From Actinokineospora terrae (GTDB lineage: Bacteria; Actinomycetota; Actinomycetes; Mycobacteriales; Pseudonocardiaceae): a stretch of 64,000 nucleotides of DNA. The stretch is from contig NZ_FOGI01000005.1 in NCBI RefSeq assembly GCF_900111175.1, positions 248,001 to 312,000 of the forward strand, given 5' to 3'. The position numbers and the translations under genes are program-made. Numbering within the stretch: the first letter of the stretch is position 1; every line of letters begins with the position of its first letter. The notes under the pieces were generated by a model. It made no database searches. It saw only the letters and a program-made list of their open reading frames with translations, and had not been told where the DNA came from. This document shows positions 7,946 through 15,455 of this stretch, piece after piece.

Positions 7946-9295
7946 TTGAAGGCGTGCGAAACGTGCCGGCGCCCGATGGCCTCGGACAACAGTGGAAGGC
8001 TCTGCACACCCTGCGCCCGCAGGTCGGTCCAAGCCTCACCCGCCGAGGAGAAGCCGGATGAGTTCTGGCGCCGACCTGCGCTGCGTGAGGCTCTGCGGTC
8101 CAAGCACATCGGCTACGTCATCAACGCCTATCGCCTGGAGCACCGACCGGTCCTGACGCAGGCTGCGGTGGGCCGTTGGTTGGGTCTGGGGCAGCCGCAG
8201 GTCAGCCGGTTGGAGTCGTCACGTACGCCTGTCCACGACCTGAACAAGCTCGAAGCCTGGGCGCGGGCGTTGCACATCCCGCAACCGCATCTGTGGTTCC
8301 AGCTCGGGAAGGTGTCTGCCCAGGTCGGGGCGGACTCGGACACTCCGTGGGACGAGTTGGTGCGCGGGCTGAACCGGTCGGATGTCGGGCCTAGGACGGT
8401 CGAGCAGCTTCAGATCTTCACTGAGGAGCTGTGCTGCGAGTACGCGTGGCGTGATGCGGGGGAGTTGAAGGCTGAGGCCCGTCGGTGCTTGCAGGGCATC
8501 TCCACCCTGTTGTCTGGCTCGTGCACGCTGGTGGAGCATCGGGAGCTGCTGGTCACCGCTGGGTGGCTGATGCTGCTGACCGGGTGCATCGAGTACGACA
8601 TGGGCAACTACCGGCAGGCCGAGCTCGACCGGTCAGCGGCGTTCCGCGTGGGCGAGGAGACCGGGCACGGGGAGATCATCGCGTGGGCGTTCGAGATGAG
8701 TGCGTGGTTCGCGCTCACCCAGGGACGACTCAACGCGGTCGGCCCTGCTTGTGAGGCTGGCACGGCTGCGGCGCCTAACTCGTCGGTGGCGGTGCAGTTG
8801 TCGGCGCAGGCTGCCAAGGCTGCTGCTCGGATGGGTCAGCGGGACTCGGTGACCAAGATCCTCGATCAGGGCTACCGACTCCTCGGTCAGCACGAGCGCC
8901 CGACGCGGCCGGACAACCACTTCGTCATCGACCCCACCAAGTGGGACTTCTACGCGATGGACTGCTACCGGATCGTGGGCGAGGACCGGCGCGCGGCGGA
9001 ACACGCCCAAGAAGTCCTGCGAATCTCGCGGCGGCCAGACGGATCTGACCGGAGTCCCATGCGAGCTACCGAAGCACGCCTGACGCTGGCTGTTGTCGCG
9101 CTGCGCCAAGGGGATGTCGCCGAAGCAGCGGAGTGGACGACGACGGCACTGGCTGCCGAACGCAAGTCGTTCGATTCACTGGCCATGGTCGCCGACGAAC
9201 TCCGCGCCGAGGCCGAGCGACTGTTCCCGAACGACCCCGTCGCCAAGGCGGTCACTGAGCCGATCAAGCAGGCGTACGCGCTGATGCGCGCCTAG
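7946..9295 (+). CDS. XRE-family regulator with N-terminal zinc ribbon and TPR-like repeats
   Basis: A 449-residue regulator. The N-terminus carries CETC and CTPC pairs (zinc ribbon). Residues ~55-110 form a helix-turn-helix (LTQAAVGRWLGLGQPQVSRLE). The long helical remainder, rich in alanine and leucine, resembles the TPR-like ligand domain of Streptomyces Cro/C1-type regulators. TTG at 7946 was chosen because GGAGGT lies 5 bp upstream (7935-7940); the open frame begins earlier, at 7769, but has no signal. It probably controls the element's excision and replication genes. Confidence 0.8.
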   Translation: MKACETCRRPMASDNSGRLCTPCARRSVQASPAEEKPDEFWRRPALREALRSKHIGYVINAYRLEHRPVLTQAAVGRWLGLGQPQVSRLESSRTPVHDLNKLEAWARALHIPQPHLWFQLGKVSAQVGADSDTPWDELVRGLNRSDVGPRTVEQLQIFTEELCCEYAWRDAGELKAEARRCLQGISTLLSGSCTLVEHRELLVTAGWLMLLTGCIEYDMGNYRQAELDRSAAFRVGEETGHGEIIAWAFEMSAWFALTQGRLNAVGPACEAGTAAAPNSSVAVQLSAQAAKAAARMGQRDSVTKILDQGYRLLGQHERPTRPDNHFVIDPTKWDFYAMDCYRIVGEDRRAAEHAQEVLRISRRPDGSDRSPMRATEARLTLAVVALRQGDVAEAAEWTTTALAAERKSFDSLAMVADELRAEAERLFPNDPVAKAVTEPIKQAYALMRA

Positions 9296-9302
9296 GAACG
9301 CT

Positions 9303-9746
9303 TCAGAATCTCCAGATCAACCATCCGCCCAAGGTTTCCTCCAGGCCGGTTGGTTGTTCTGTGGCCGCGCCCTGGCTGACCCCGATGGCGATCAAGATGA
9401 CCATCGCCAAGAAGCGCAAGGGCATGAACGCGTCACCCTGGAGCCGGTATTCAGTCGCGAAGAACACCGGGATGAAGACCACCAAGCTGGCGAACAGCTT
9501 CACCCAGTCCCAGAACGCCAGATCGATTGCCGCTGTGGTGTAGCCGAAGGCGCTCGCGACCAGGAACAGCGCTGCGTACGCCGCGGCCGTGTAGCCCCAG
9601 TGCATCGCGGGCCAGTACTCGCGATCGTCGGCTTGATACAGGTGGATCTCGCCGTGGATATCCCCCGCTTGGACGACGTTGTGCGACCACCCCGAATGGG
9701 TGTTGTAAGTGCGTCCGGGCTCGTCCTCGTCGTCCCAGTCGTCCAT
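9303..9746 (-). CDS. Membrane protein with RHIM-like amyloid motif
   Basis: A 147-residue protein. An acidic start (MDDWDDEDEPG) is followed by SHNVVQAGDIHGEIHLYQ near residues 20-37, which matches the bacterial RHIM-like/amyloid signalling motif (N-V-V-Q-A-x-x-I-x-G). Three or four membrane segments follow (YTAAAYAALFLVASAFGY, WVKLFASLVVFIPVFFA, FLAMVILIAIGV). In actinobacteria such motifs link NLR-like NTPases to cell-death effectors. Here the motif is fused to a membrane domain, so a pore-forming or membrane-perturbing effector is plausible. ATG at 9746 was preferred over GTG at 9788. It ends 8 bp from the convergent XRE gene. Confidence 0.65.
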   Translation of the reverse strand: MDDWDDEDEPGRTYNTHSGWSHNVVQAGDIHGEIHLYQADDREYWPAMHWGYTAAAYAALFLVASAFGYTTAAIDLAFWDWVKLFASLVVFIPVFFATEYRLQGDAFMPLRFLAMVILIAIGVSQGAATEQPTGLEETLGGWLIWRF

Positions 9747-9846
9747 CTTTTGTCCATCCCCCAGTTCGCCATGCGCTCCGAGAAGCACGGTAGCTGTGTC
9801 GGGGGCCGTCGGATCAAATCACTGCCGCCGGGTTCACCGATTTGGG

Positions 9847-11439
9847 CTAGTCGTCGCGCCAGACGAGTTCGAGGCGGTCAGGGGTGAAGCCTCGACGGCC
9901 GTTGGCTGGGTGGACCAGGATGGCGGCGAGGGCTTCCTTGACCAGGGCGCGGCGATGGGCGAGAGGGTAGGTCGGCCAGTCTTCGCGGATGGTGGCGTGT
10001 GTGGGGTTTGGGGCGGTTCGGGCTAGCCAGTGGGTGCGTTCGGTTAGGAGGGCCTGTTCTTGGGCTTCTAGGTCGGGGAGCATGGCGAAGTAGCGGGCTG
10101 CGGTGATGCGGCGGTCTTTGCGGGCCTTGGAGAGTTCTTCCAGGTCGGCGCGGACTTCGGCAAGTTCGGCTTCCTGGGGCCAAGGTTCGGGCTCGGTCTG
10201 GGCGTTGCGGCGTTGGGCTTCCAGTTCGTACTTGCTGATGATCGCGGCGGTTACCCACTCGTCCGTCTCGTTGCCGGGGATGCTGACGCCTCCGCCGCAG
10301 CCGCCTTGTTGTTTGGCGGCGCAGGTGTAGTAGAAGCGGTTGGGGTCCTTGACGCGGGATTGGTGGGCTTTTTGGCCGCGTAGCTTGCCTTCGCAGTCGG
10401 GTTTGCCGCAGCGGAAGGTGCCGGTAAGGAGGTAGACGCGGGCGTTGGTGCCGCGTCCGGATTTGGCGTTGGCGCCGATGATCGCTGTGACGGCTTCCCA
10501 TTCGGCGACGGTCAGGATGGGGTCGAACTGGCCGATGACGGGGTTGCCGTCGGGGTCGAGCACGGTTTCGGTGCGGAAGGTGTCGAAGCCGGTGTTCGGG
10601 TCGGTTTCGCGGACGTTGCGGGAGCGGTAGCCGCAGAGGCGGGGGTTGCGGAAGACGACCTTCACGGTCTGGTTCAACCAGCGGTTGCCCAGCGTGGTGG
10701 TGAAGCCGCGGTTGTTCCAGTCGACGGTGATTGCGCCCAAGGGGGCGCCTTTGATGATGCGCTGGGCGGATTCGCGGATCAGGTCGGCTTCGTGCTGGTT
10801 GAGGGTGCGCTTGTCGTCGTTCCAGCCGAAGGGGCGGCGGCCTCCGGTGGGGATTCCGGCTTGCTCCAAGGCGCGGTGCTTGCGCTTGACGCGGCGGGAG
10901 GTGTCGGCGGACTGCTTGTTGTTGGTGGCCACGACAATCCGGGCGACGGTGCGGCCGTTGTCGGTGAGCAGATCCAGCGTGCCGGTGATGTCGATGATGG
11001 GTCGGCGGAAGTGCTCGACTACCTCGATGGCGTCTTCCAGGTGGCGGTTGTCGCGCGTGAGGCGGTCGATGTCGTAGACGATCAGGCCGTCGATGGGCGT
11101 GCCATCTGGAGTGTGGCCGCGCTTGAGGTCCTCTAGGGCGCCGTCGAACACGGGCCGGATGACGCGGTAGACGGTGCGGCCGTCAGGGAGGCGGACGCGC
11201 TTGCGCTTCCAGGCGGAGGTGTCCGGCTCGATGTAGGTGTGGGCGTAGGTGCCACCCCGGGACTCGACGTAGGCGCGACAGTCCTTCTCCTGCTCGTCGC
11301 GGCCCCGGATGTCCTTGCCGGCGAACACTTGCGTGGGCGCGGTCTGATCCAGCTCGAACGACAGTCGGACCAACCCGGCGATGTTGAGCCCGCTCAGGTC
11401 GCCCCAGTGAGCGCGTTGTACCCGGTCAGCGGTGGTCAT
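9847..11439 (-). CDS. int: Large serine recombinase (integrase)
   Basis: A 530-residue phiC31-type serine integrase. The catalytic domain shows VRLSFELDQ with the nucleophilic serine near residue 27 and VYDIDRLTRDNRHLE with the conserved arginines. The recombinase domain contains GGRRPFGW. A zinc ribbon (CGKPDCEG ... YYTCAAKQQGGCGG) and a coiled coil (AELAEVRADLEELSKARKDRR) follow. The length is usual for the family. It sits 15 bp from the att-bearing 5' HhH-GPD fragment, as expected for an integrase next to its site. It should recombine the GATCAGCA core of the HhH-GPD gene with the element's attP. Confidence 0.95.
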   Translation of the reverse strand: MTTADRVQRAHWGDLSGLNIAGLVRLSFELDQTAPTQVFAGKDIRGRDEQEKDCRAYVESRGGTYAHTYIEPDTSAWKRKRVRLPDGRTVYRVIRPVFDGALEDLKRGHTPDGTPIDGLIVYDIDRLTRDNRHLEDAIEVVEHFRRPIIDITGTLDLLTDNGRTVARIVVATNNKQSADTSRRVKRKHRALEQAGIPTGGRRPFGWNDDKRTLNQHEADLIRESAQRIIKGAPLGAITVDWNNRGFTTTLGNRWLNQTVKVVFRNPRLCGYRSRNVRETDPNTGFDTFRTETVLDPDGNPVIGQFDPILTVAEWEAVTAIIGANAKSGRGTNARVYLLTGTFRCGKPDCEGKLRGQKAHQSRVKDPNRFYYTCAAKQQGGCGGGVSIPGNETDEWVTAAIISKYELEAQRRNAQTEPEPWPQEAELAEVRADLEELSKARKDRRITAARYFAMLPDLEAQEQALLTERTHWLARTAPNPTHATIREDWPTYPLAHRRALVKEALAAILVHPANGRRGFTPDRLELVWRDD

Positions 11440-11453
11440 CCACTAGTCATACA

Positions 11454-11561
11454 TCAAGACACCTGCTGATCAAGCAGCATCCCGATCAACAGCGCCAACG
11501 GGTTCTCCGCCAGGAGCGCGTCCGCTTCAGGATCTTGGGCGATGCACAGCTTAGGTGTCAT
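11454..11561 (-). pseudogene. 5' fragment of HhH-GPD gene (copy b)
   Basis: Thirty-five codons reading MTPKLCIAQDPEADALLAEN and on to GMLLDQQVS, then a stop. They match the first ~33 residues of the complete copy and end at the att core. The sequence differs at several codons from the fragment at 12685-12792, so it is not a simple recent duplicate. I interpret it as the attL-type junction left by integration of the element carrying the integrase. Confidence 0.85.
11464..11490. repeat. 27-bp direct repeat, att core copy 2
   Basis: Beginning TGCTGATCAAGCAGCATC, this 27-bp stretch is identical to 12695-12721. It lies within the 5' HhH-GPD fragment. The dyad CTGCT-TGATC-AGCAG is centred on the inferred crossover point. 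With 12695-12721 it brackets a 1.2-kb segment carrying only the Fic gene. Confidence 0.8.
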
Positions 11562-11583
11562 GAAGCACATGGTGACATGGAGT

Positions 11584-12576
11584 TCACTTGGAGCGTTGGT
11601 GGCGGGTCTTGCGGTACTCCGCGACCCACTTCTTGCTGCTGCGCCAGTGGCCGTCGTCGCCCTTGACTGCCTGCAGCCTGTTGCGGCTGGCCGCCACGCG
11701 TAGGGCGTTTTCTGAGAGGTCGGGTGTGGCGAGGGCTGCCAGGGGGACCAGTTTGACCGGGCCTGCGACCGCGGGCATCACGAACTTGTACAGGTTGGCG
11801 GTGACGCTCCGGGCGATCAGTTCGCCCAAGGGGCCGAACTCGCCCTGATCTGCTTTGCGCATGGCCAACAGGTATCGCTCCCGGTCCCGCTTGAAGATGA
11901 TCGCGGGCGGATACCCGAGTCGTCCCAGGAGGAGGTTGAGGACAAGACGTCCGGTTCTGCCGTTGCCGTCGAGGAACGGGTGGATGCGTTCGAACTCGTT
12001 GTGCGCCTCCGCCAGCGCCTCCGGCAGTGGGGTCGGAGGGGTGCGCAAGTCGTCGACCTTGGTGACCCACGTTCGCATCAGTGCGTCGATGTCGGGCCAG
12101 GTTGGCGGTTTCATGCCTCCGGGGAACGTGGCGATCTCGTGTTCGCGGAAGTTGCCCGGGCCTTCGCGGTCGGTGGCGTGCGGATGCGGGGCGACAGTCC
12201 ATACCGGGGTCATACACAGGTGGTGGATGTGCCGGACCTCTTGCAGGGTGATCAGGTCGCCGCCGGCCAAGTCGCCTGGGTGGATGGCCTCGCCGTAGAC
12301 CCATTTGGCGGCGTCTCCGTAGCCTTGGACCTCCATGTAGTCCCGGAGGGGCTTCGAGCCGACAGCCCTACCCTCGTCCAGCAAGCGCTCGACTTCTTGC
12401 AGGACCAGGGTGTTGCCTTCGATCGCTGTGCTGTTGTGCGCTTCGTGGTGCCAGATGTCCGACCAGATGTCGTCCGCCTCCGCGGGCGCGGGCAAGCCGC
12501 CGAGGCGATCACGCAGCTCGGCGACGGCGTCGTCGAGCCGCTGGTAGACGGCTGCTCGACTTGGGCGTCCAGCCAT
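11584..12576 (-). CDS. Fic-domain protein with N-terminal inhibitory motif
   Basis: A 330-residue Fic protein. The active-site motif HPFLDGNGRTGR near residues 199-210 is intact, so it probably transfers AMP or another nucleotide-derived group to protein hydroxyls. An inhibitory helix motif STAIEGN near residues 49-55 fits (S/T)xxxE(G/N), the class II autoinhibited type. A C-terminal helical region may be DNA-binding. The ribosome site is AGGAG 8 bp before ATG. It is the only gene between two 27-bp direct repeats, so it may be a small separate cargo module. Upstream is a triple operator. The target is unknown; phage defence or toxin roles are possible. Confidence 0.88.
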   Translation of the reverse strand: MAGRPSRAAVYQRLDDAVAELRDRLGGLPAPAEADDIWSDIWHHEAHNSTAIEGNTLVLQEVERLLDEGRAVGSKPLRDYMEVQGYGDAAKWVYGEAIHPGDLAGGDLITLQEVRHIHHLCMTPVWTVAPHPHATDREGPGNFREHEIATFPGGMKPPTWPDIDALMRTWVTKVDDLRTPPTPLPEALAEAHNEFERIHPFLDGNGRTGRLVLNLLLGRLGYPPAIIFKRDRERYLLAMRKADQGEFGPLGELIARSVTANLYKFVMPAVAGPVKLVPLAALATPDLSENALRVAASRNRLQAVKGDDGHWRSSKKWVAEYRKTRHQRSK

Positions 12577-12612
12577 GCCCCTGCTCCTAGTTGTGCGGTT
12601 GGCGGTCGACTA

Positions 12613-12675
12613 ACTGTACCGAACAACTTGAGCTGAGTTGTTCGGTTGACGCCCTGTCAATCGAACCGAACAACT
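12613..12675 (-). promoter_or_regulatory. Fic promoter with three copies of an 11-bp operator
   Basis: ACCGAACAACT occurs at 12618-12628 and 12665-12675, and inverted (AGTTGTTCGGT) at 12636-12646. The first two form a perfect dyad with a 7-bp spacer. A TACAGT -10-like box (minus strand, 12618-12613) overlaps the first operator. A repressor bound here would block fic. No candidate repressor is encoded beside it. Confidence 0.6.
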
Positions 12676-12684
12676 AACGCATCA

Positions 12685-12792
12685 TCAGGCGGTGTGCTGA
12701 TCAAGCAGCATCCCGATCAACAAGGCCGGCGGGCTCTCTTCCAGCAGGGCGCCGGCTTCCGAGTCCTGGGCGATGCAGAGTTTGGGTGTCAT
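12685..12792 (-). pseudogene. 5' fragment of HhH-GPD gene (copy c, chromosomal end)
   Basis: Thirty-five codons reading MTPKLCIAQDSEAGALLEES and on to GMLLDQHTA, then a stop. It borders host-like sequence (the LysR gene), so it is the probable original 5' end of the gene whose 3' end lies at 2001-2492, about 10 kb away. Homology ends at the GATCAGCA core. Confidence 0.85.
12695..12721. repeat. 27-bp direct repeat, att core copy 3
   Basis: Identical over 27 bp to 11464-11490 and marking the right end of the island. The shared core with the left junction (2484) is the 8 bases TGCTGATC. Confidence 0.8.
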
Positions 12793-12848
12793 GGGGCACA
12801 CGGTGACACGGGGTGCGGGCGGTGCGTCGGACGAGACGGGGGGTGGGG

Positions 12849-13763
12849 TTACGAGGGGTGCTTGCCGTGGACGGCGTGGTGGGCGGCTTGGCGGAGGGCG
12901 GTCATCAGTTCGACCAGGGGCGGGTTGTCGAGGGCGGTTTCGCGGACGGCGGCGTGGATTTCTCGGATGGGTTCTGGATTTCTTATTCGGCGGACGACTA
13001 TGGCGGGGTGGGGGTTGGAGAGGCCCATGACGGGGATGAGGCTGATGCCCAGGCCCGCGGCCACGAAGCCTTGCGCGTTGGTGTAGTCCTCGCTCTCGAC
13101 GGTGACGTTCGGGGTGAAACCGGCGGCGGCGCAGGCGTCGAGGATGATTCCCCAGCAGGGGCCGCCTATAGGCCACTCGCCCACCCAGGGTTCGTCGGCC
13201 AGGTCTGCCAGGTCGATGACGCGTTTGCTCGCGAGGCGGTGGCCGCGAGGTAGGACTACCCGGTACGGGTCGTCCAAGAGGTGGGTCATGTGAACGCCGC
13301 GGGGGGCTTCGCGGGGGTGGACGACGATGGCGAGGTCGGCTTGGCCCTGGGCGATCTCGGGGAGCGGGTCGCCGGGGTCGACCAGTTTCAGGTCCACCTG
13401 GACGCCGGGGTGCACGGCGCGCAGCCGGGCCAGGGCCGGTGGGACGAGCGCGGACCCGGCGGTGGCGAAGTAGCGCACCGCCAGCCTGCCGGTCCGGCCT
13501 GCGCGCAGGTCGGCCAGCGCGGTCTCGGCCTCGGCGACGTGCCGGGAGATGATCGCCGCGTGCTCGGTGAGCAGCCTGCCCGCCGCGGTCGGCTGGACGC
13601 CGCGGCCGACGCGTTCGAGCAGGGCGATGCCCGCCTGCTTCTCCAGCGCCGCGATCTGCTGGCTGATCGCTGACGGTGTGTAACCGAGGTTGGTGGCCGC
13701 CGCCGTCACCGAACCGCTGGTGACCACGGCGCGCAGGACCTGCAACCGACGCACATCAAGCAT
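12849..13763 (-). CDS. LysR-family transcriptional regulator
   Basis: A 304-residue LysR regulator. The N-terminal winged helix reads MLDVRRLQVLRAVVTSGSVT ... LGYTPSAISQQIAALE (residues 1-60), followed by a substrate-binding domain of two alpha/beta lobes. The ATG at 13763 was chosen as the natural family start; the open frame extends further. It diverges from the EamA transporter, and a perfect 7-bp dyad lies between them, so it most likely controls the transporter and itself. Confidence 0.9.
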   Translation of the reverse strand: MLDVRRLQVLRAVVTSGSVTAAATNLGYTPSAISQQIAALEKQAGIALLERVGRGVQPTAAGRLLTEHAAIISRHVAEAETALADLRAGRTGRLAVRYFATAGSALVPPALARLRAVHPGVQVDLKLVDPGDPLPEIAQGQADLAIVVHPREAPRGVHMTHLLDDPYRVVLPRGHRLASKRVIDLADLADEPWVGEWPIGGPCWGIILDACAAAGFTPNVTVESEDYTNAQGFVAAGLGISLIPVMGLSNPHPAIVVRRIRNPEPIREIHAAVRETALDNPPLVELMTALRQAAHHAVHGKHPS

Positions 13764-13786
13764 GAAGCCCAGCTTAACGGTCCATG

Positions 13787-13807
13787 CAGGACATTTCACT
13801 TGTCCTG
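13787..13807. promoter_or_regulatory. Dyad operator between lysR and eamA
   Basis: CAGGACA-TTTCACT-TGTCCTG, a perfect 7-bp inverted repeat with 7-bp spacer, lies 24 bp upstream of the LysR start and 57 bp before the transporter. Its size and place fit a LysR-type recognition site. Confidence 0.6.
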
Positions 13808-13863
13808 GACGAAGCTCTTCGTCATGGTTGCCAGGGGGACGACCCGATGGGGAGGGGAACCGA

Positions 13864-14796
13864 GTGATCAGCGGCGGTCGAGGCACACTTGTCCGGATGG
13901 GCGTGCTCGCGCTGCTCTGGGGGTCCAGCTTCCTCTGGATCAAGCTGGCGCTGCACGGTCTGAACCCGGTCCAGATCACCATCGCCCGGTGCGCGCTCGG
14001 GGCGCTCGTGGTGGTCGTGCTCTGCTACTCAGCGCGACACAAGCTGCCCCGGGATCGCCGGGTCTGGGGTCACCTGGTCGTGGCCGCCTTCTTCGGCAAC
14101 GCGCTGCCGTTCGCGCTGTTCGCCCTGGGCGAGCGGACCGTCGACTCCGGGGTCGCGGGCGTCCTCAACGCCACCACCCCGCTGTGGGCGCTGCTGATCG
14201 GCATCCTCATCGGCACCGAGCGCGCCCTCAAGCCCGTCCGGCTGACCGGCCTGCTGCTCGGCTTCGTCGGCACCCTGCTGATCTTCGCGCCCTGGCACCA
14301 GGCCGGGGTCGCCAGCTGGGGCTCGCTGATGATCCTCGCCGCCGCCGCGAGCTACGCCGTCAGCTACACCTACATCGGCAAGACCCTGTCCGGTCGCGGT
14401 GTCGCCCCGATAGCCCTGTCGGCGGCCCAGCTCGTTACCGCTACCGGCCTGAGCATCTTCGCTCTCCCGATCGGCGGGTTCGCGACCGTCGACCTGGACC
14501 CGACGGTCCTTGTCGCGATCGGCGTGCTCGGCGTCTTCGGCACCGGGTTCGCCTTCGCCATCAACTACCGCCTGATCGCCGACGAAGGCCCCACCAACGC
14601 CACCACTGTGGGCTACCTGCTCCCGGTCGTCTCCGTGCTCCTAGGAGCCGCGTTCCTCGGCGAGGGCATCAACCTGCGCGTCATCGCAGGCATGCTCGTA
14701 GTGCTCATCGGCGTCGGTATGACCCGATGGCAGAAGAAGACGCCCTCGCCCGTAGTGGCCGAGGACCCGACCGCCGTCCTAGCCAAGGCCCCTTAG
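13864..14796 (+). CDS. EamA/DMT-family transporter
   Basis: A 310-residue integral membrane protein with about ten hydrophobic segments in two EamA repeats; the first begins VLALLWGSSFLWIKLALHG, the second SLMILAAAASYAVSYTYIGK. The family exports metabolites or amino acids; the substrate is unknown. GTG at 13864 follows GGGGAGGGG; ATG at 13897 is an alternative. Its end overlaps the convergent response-regulator gene by 4 bp. Confidence 0.88.
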   Translation: MISGGRGTLVRMGVLALLWGSSFLWIKLALHGLNPVQITIARCALGALVVVVLCYSARHKLPRDRRVWGHLVVAAFFGNALPFALFALGERTVDSGVAGVLNATTPLWALLIGILIGTERALKPVRLTGLLLGFVGTLLIFAPWHQAGVASWGSLMILAAAASYAVSYTYIGKTLSGRGVAPIALSAAQLVTATGLSIFALPIGGFATVDLDPTVLVAIGVLGVFGTGFAFAINYRLIADEGPTNATTVGYLLPVVSVLLGAAFLGEGINLRVIAGMLVVLIGVGMTRWQKKTPSPVVAEDPTAVLAKAP

Positions 14797-15455
14797 ACGA
14801 GACGGCGGTCTGAGGCCCAGCGGGAGAGTTCGTAGCGGTTCGACAGCTGGGTCTTGCGCAGGACGCTCGACACGTGCGTTTCCACTGTCTTCACCGAGAT
14901 GAACAGCTCCGACGCGATCTCCTTGTACGCGTACCCGCGGGCCAGTAAACGCAGCACGTCGCGCTCGCGGGGGGTCAGCAGGTCCAGTTCCGGGTCGCTG
15001 ATCGGTGCCGCGCCCGGGCGGTCGGCGAAGGCGTCCAGGACGAACCCGGCCAGCCGTGGCGAGAACACCGCGTCGCCGTCGTTGACCCGGATCACCGCTG
15101 TCACCAGCTCCTGGCTGGAGATCGTCTTCGTCACGTACCCGCGCGCACCGGCCCGGATCACCGCGATGACGTCCTCGGCGGCGTCGGACACCGACAGGGC
15201 CAGGAACACCACTTCGGGGAACGCCTTGCGCGCCTGCCGCAGCACCTCGGCGCCGCCGCCGTCGGGCATGTGCACGTCGAGCAGCACCACGTCCGGCCGC
15301 AGGTGCCCGATGCCCGCGACGGCCTCGCCGACCGTCCCGGCCTCGCCGACCACCTCGATGTCGTCGGTGAGGGTGTCGAGTTCCGCGCGCACCCCGGCGC
15401 GGAACATGCTGTGGTCGTCGACCAGGAAGACCCGGACCAAGCGCTTCTCACTCAT
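14793..15455 (-). CDS. NarL/FixJ-family response regulator (PspC system)
   Basis: A 220-residue two-component regulator. The receiver domain has DD at 13-14, phospho-acceptor D60 (VVLLDVHMPD) and a conserved K; a LuxR-type helix-turn-helix (LTPRERDVLRLLARGYAYKEIASEL) fills residues ~150-215. Its start overlaps the stop of the sensor kinase gene, so the two are co-translated. It probably binds the dyad at 16802-16841 that separates the two PspC transcription units. Confidence 0.92.
   Translation of the reverse strand: MSEKRLVRVFLVDDHSMFRAGVRAELDTLTDDIEVVGEAGTVGEAVAGIGHLRPDVVLLDVHMPDGGGAEVLRQARKAFPEVVFLALSVSDAAEDVIAVIRAGARGYVTKTISSQELVTAVIRVNDGDAVFSPRLAGFVLDAFADRPGAAPISDPELDLLTPRERDVLRLLARGYAYKEIASELFISVKTVETHVSSVLRKTQLSNRYELSRWASDRRLV

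Larger units (their letters stand above)
2484..12721. mobile_element. Composite integrative element in the HhH-GPD gene
   Basis: The left end is the att core at 2484-2492, joined to the HhH-GPD 3' part. The right end is the core at 12695-12721, joined to the 5' part. A third core lies at 11464-11490, next to the serine integrase. Inside are integrase, Rep, XRE regulator and cargo (NACHT, RHIM-motif membrane protein, Fic). Several segments, notably 2641-4690, have visibly lower G+C than the flanks. No FtsK-type transfer gene, SpdB-like gene or relaxase is visible, so this resembles a degraded or non-conjugative relative of actinomycete integrative and conjugative elements. Confidence 0.75.
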
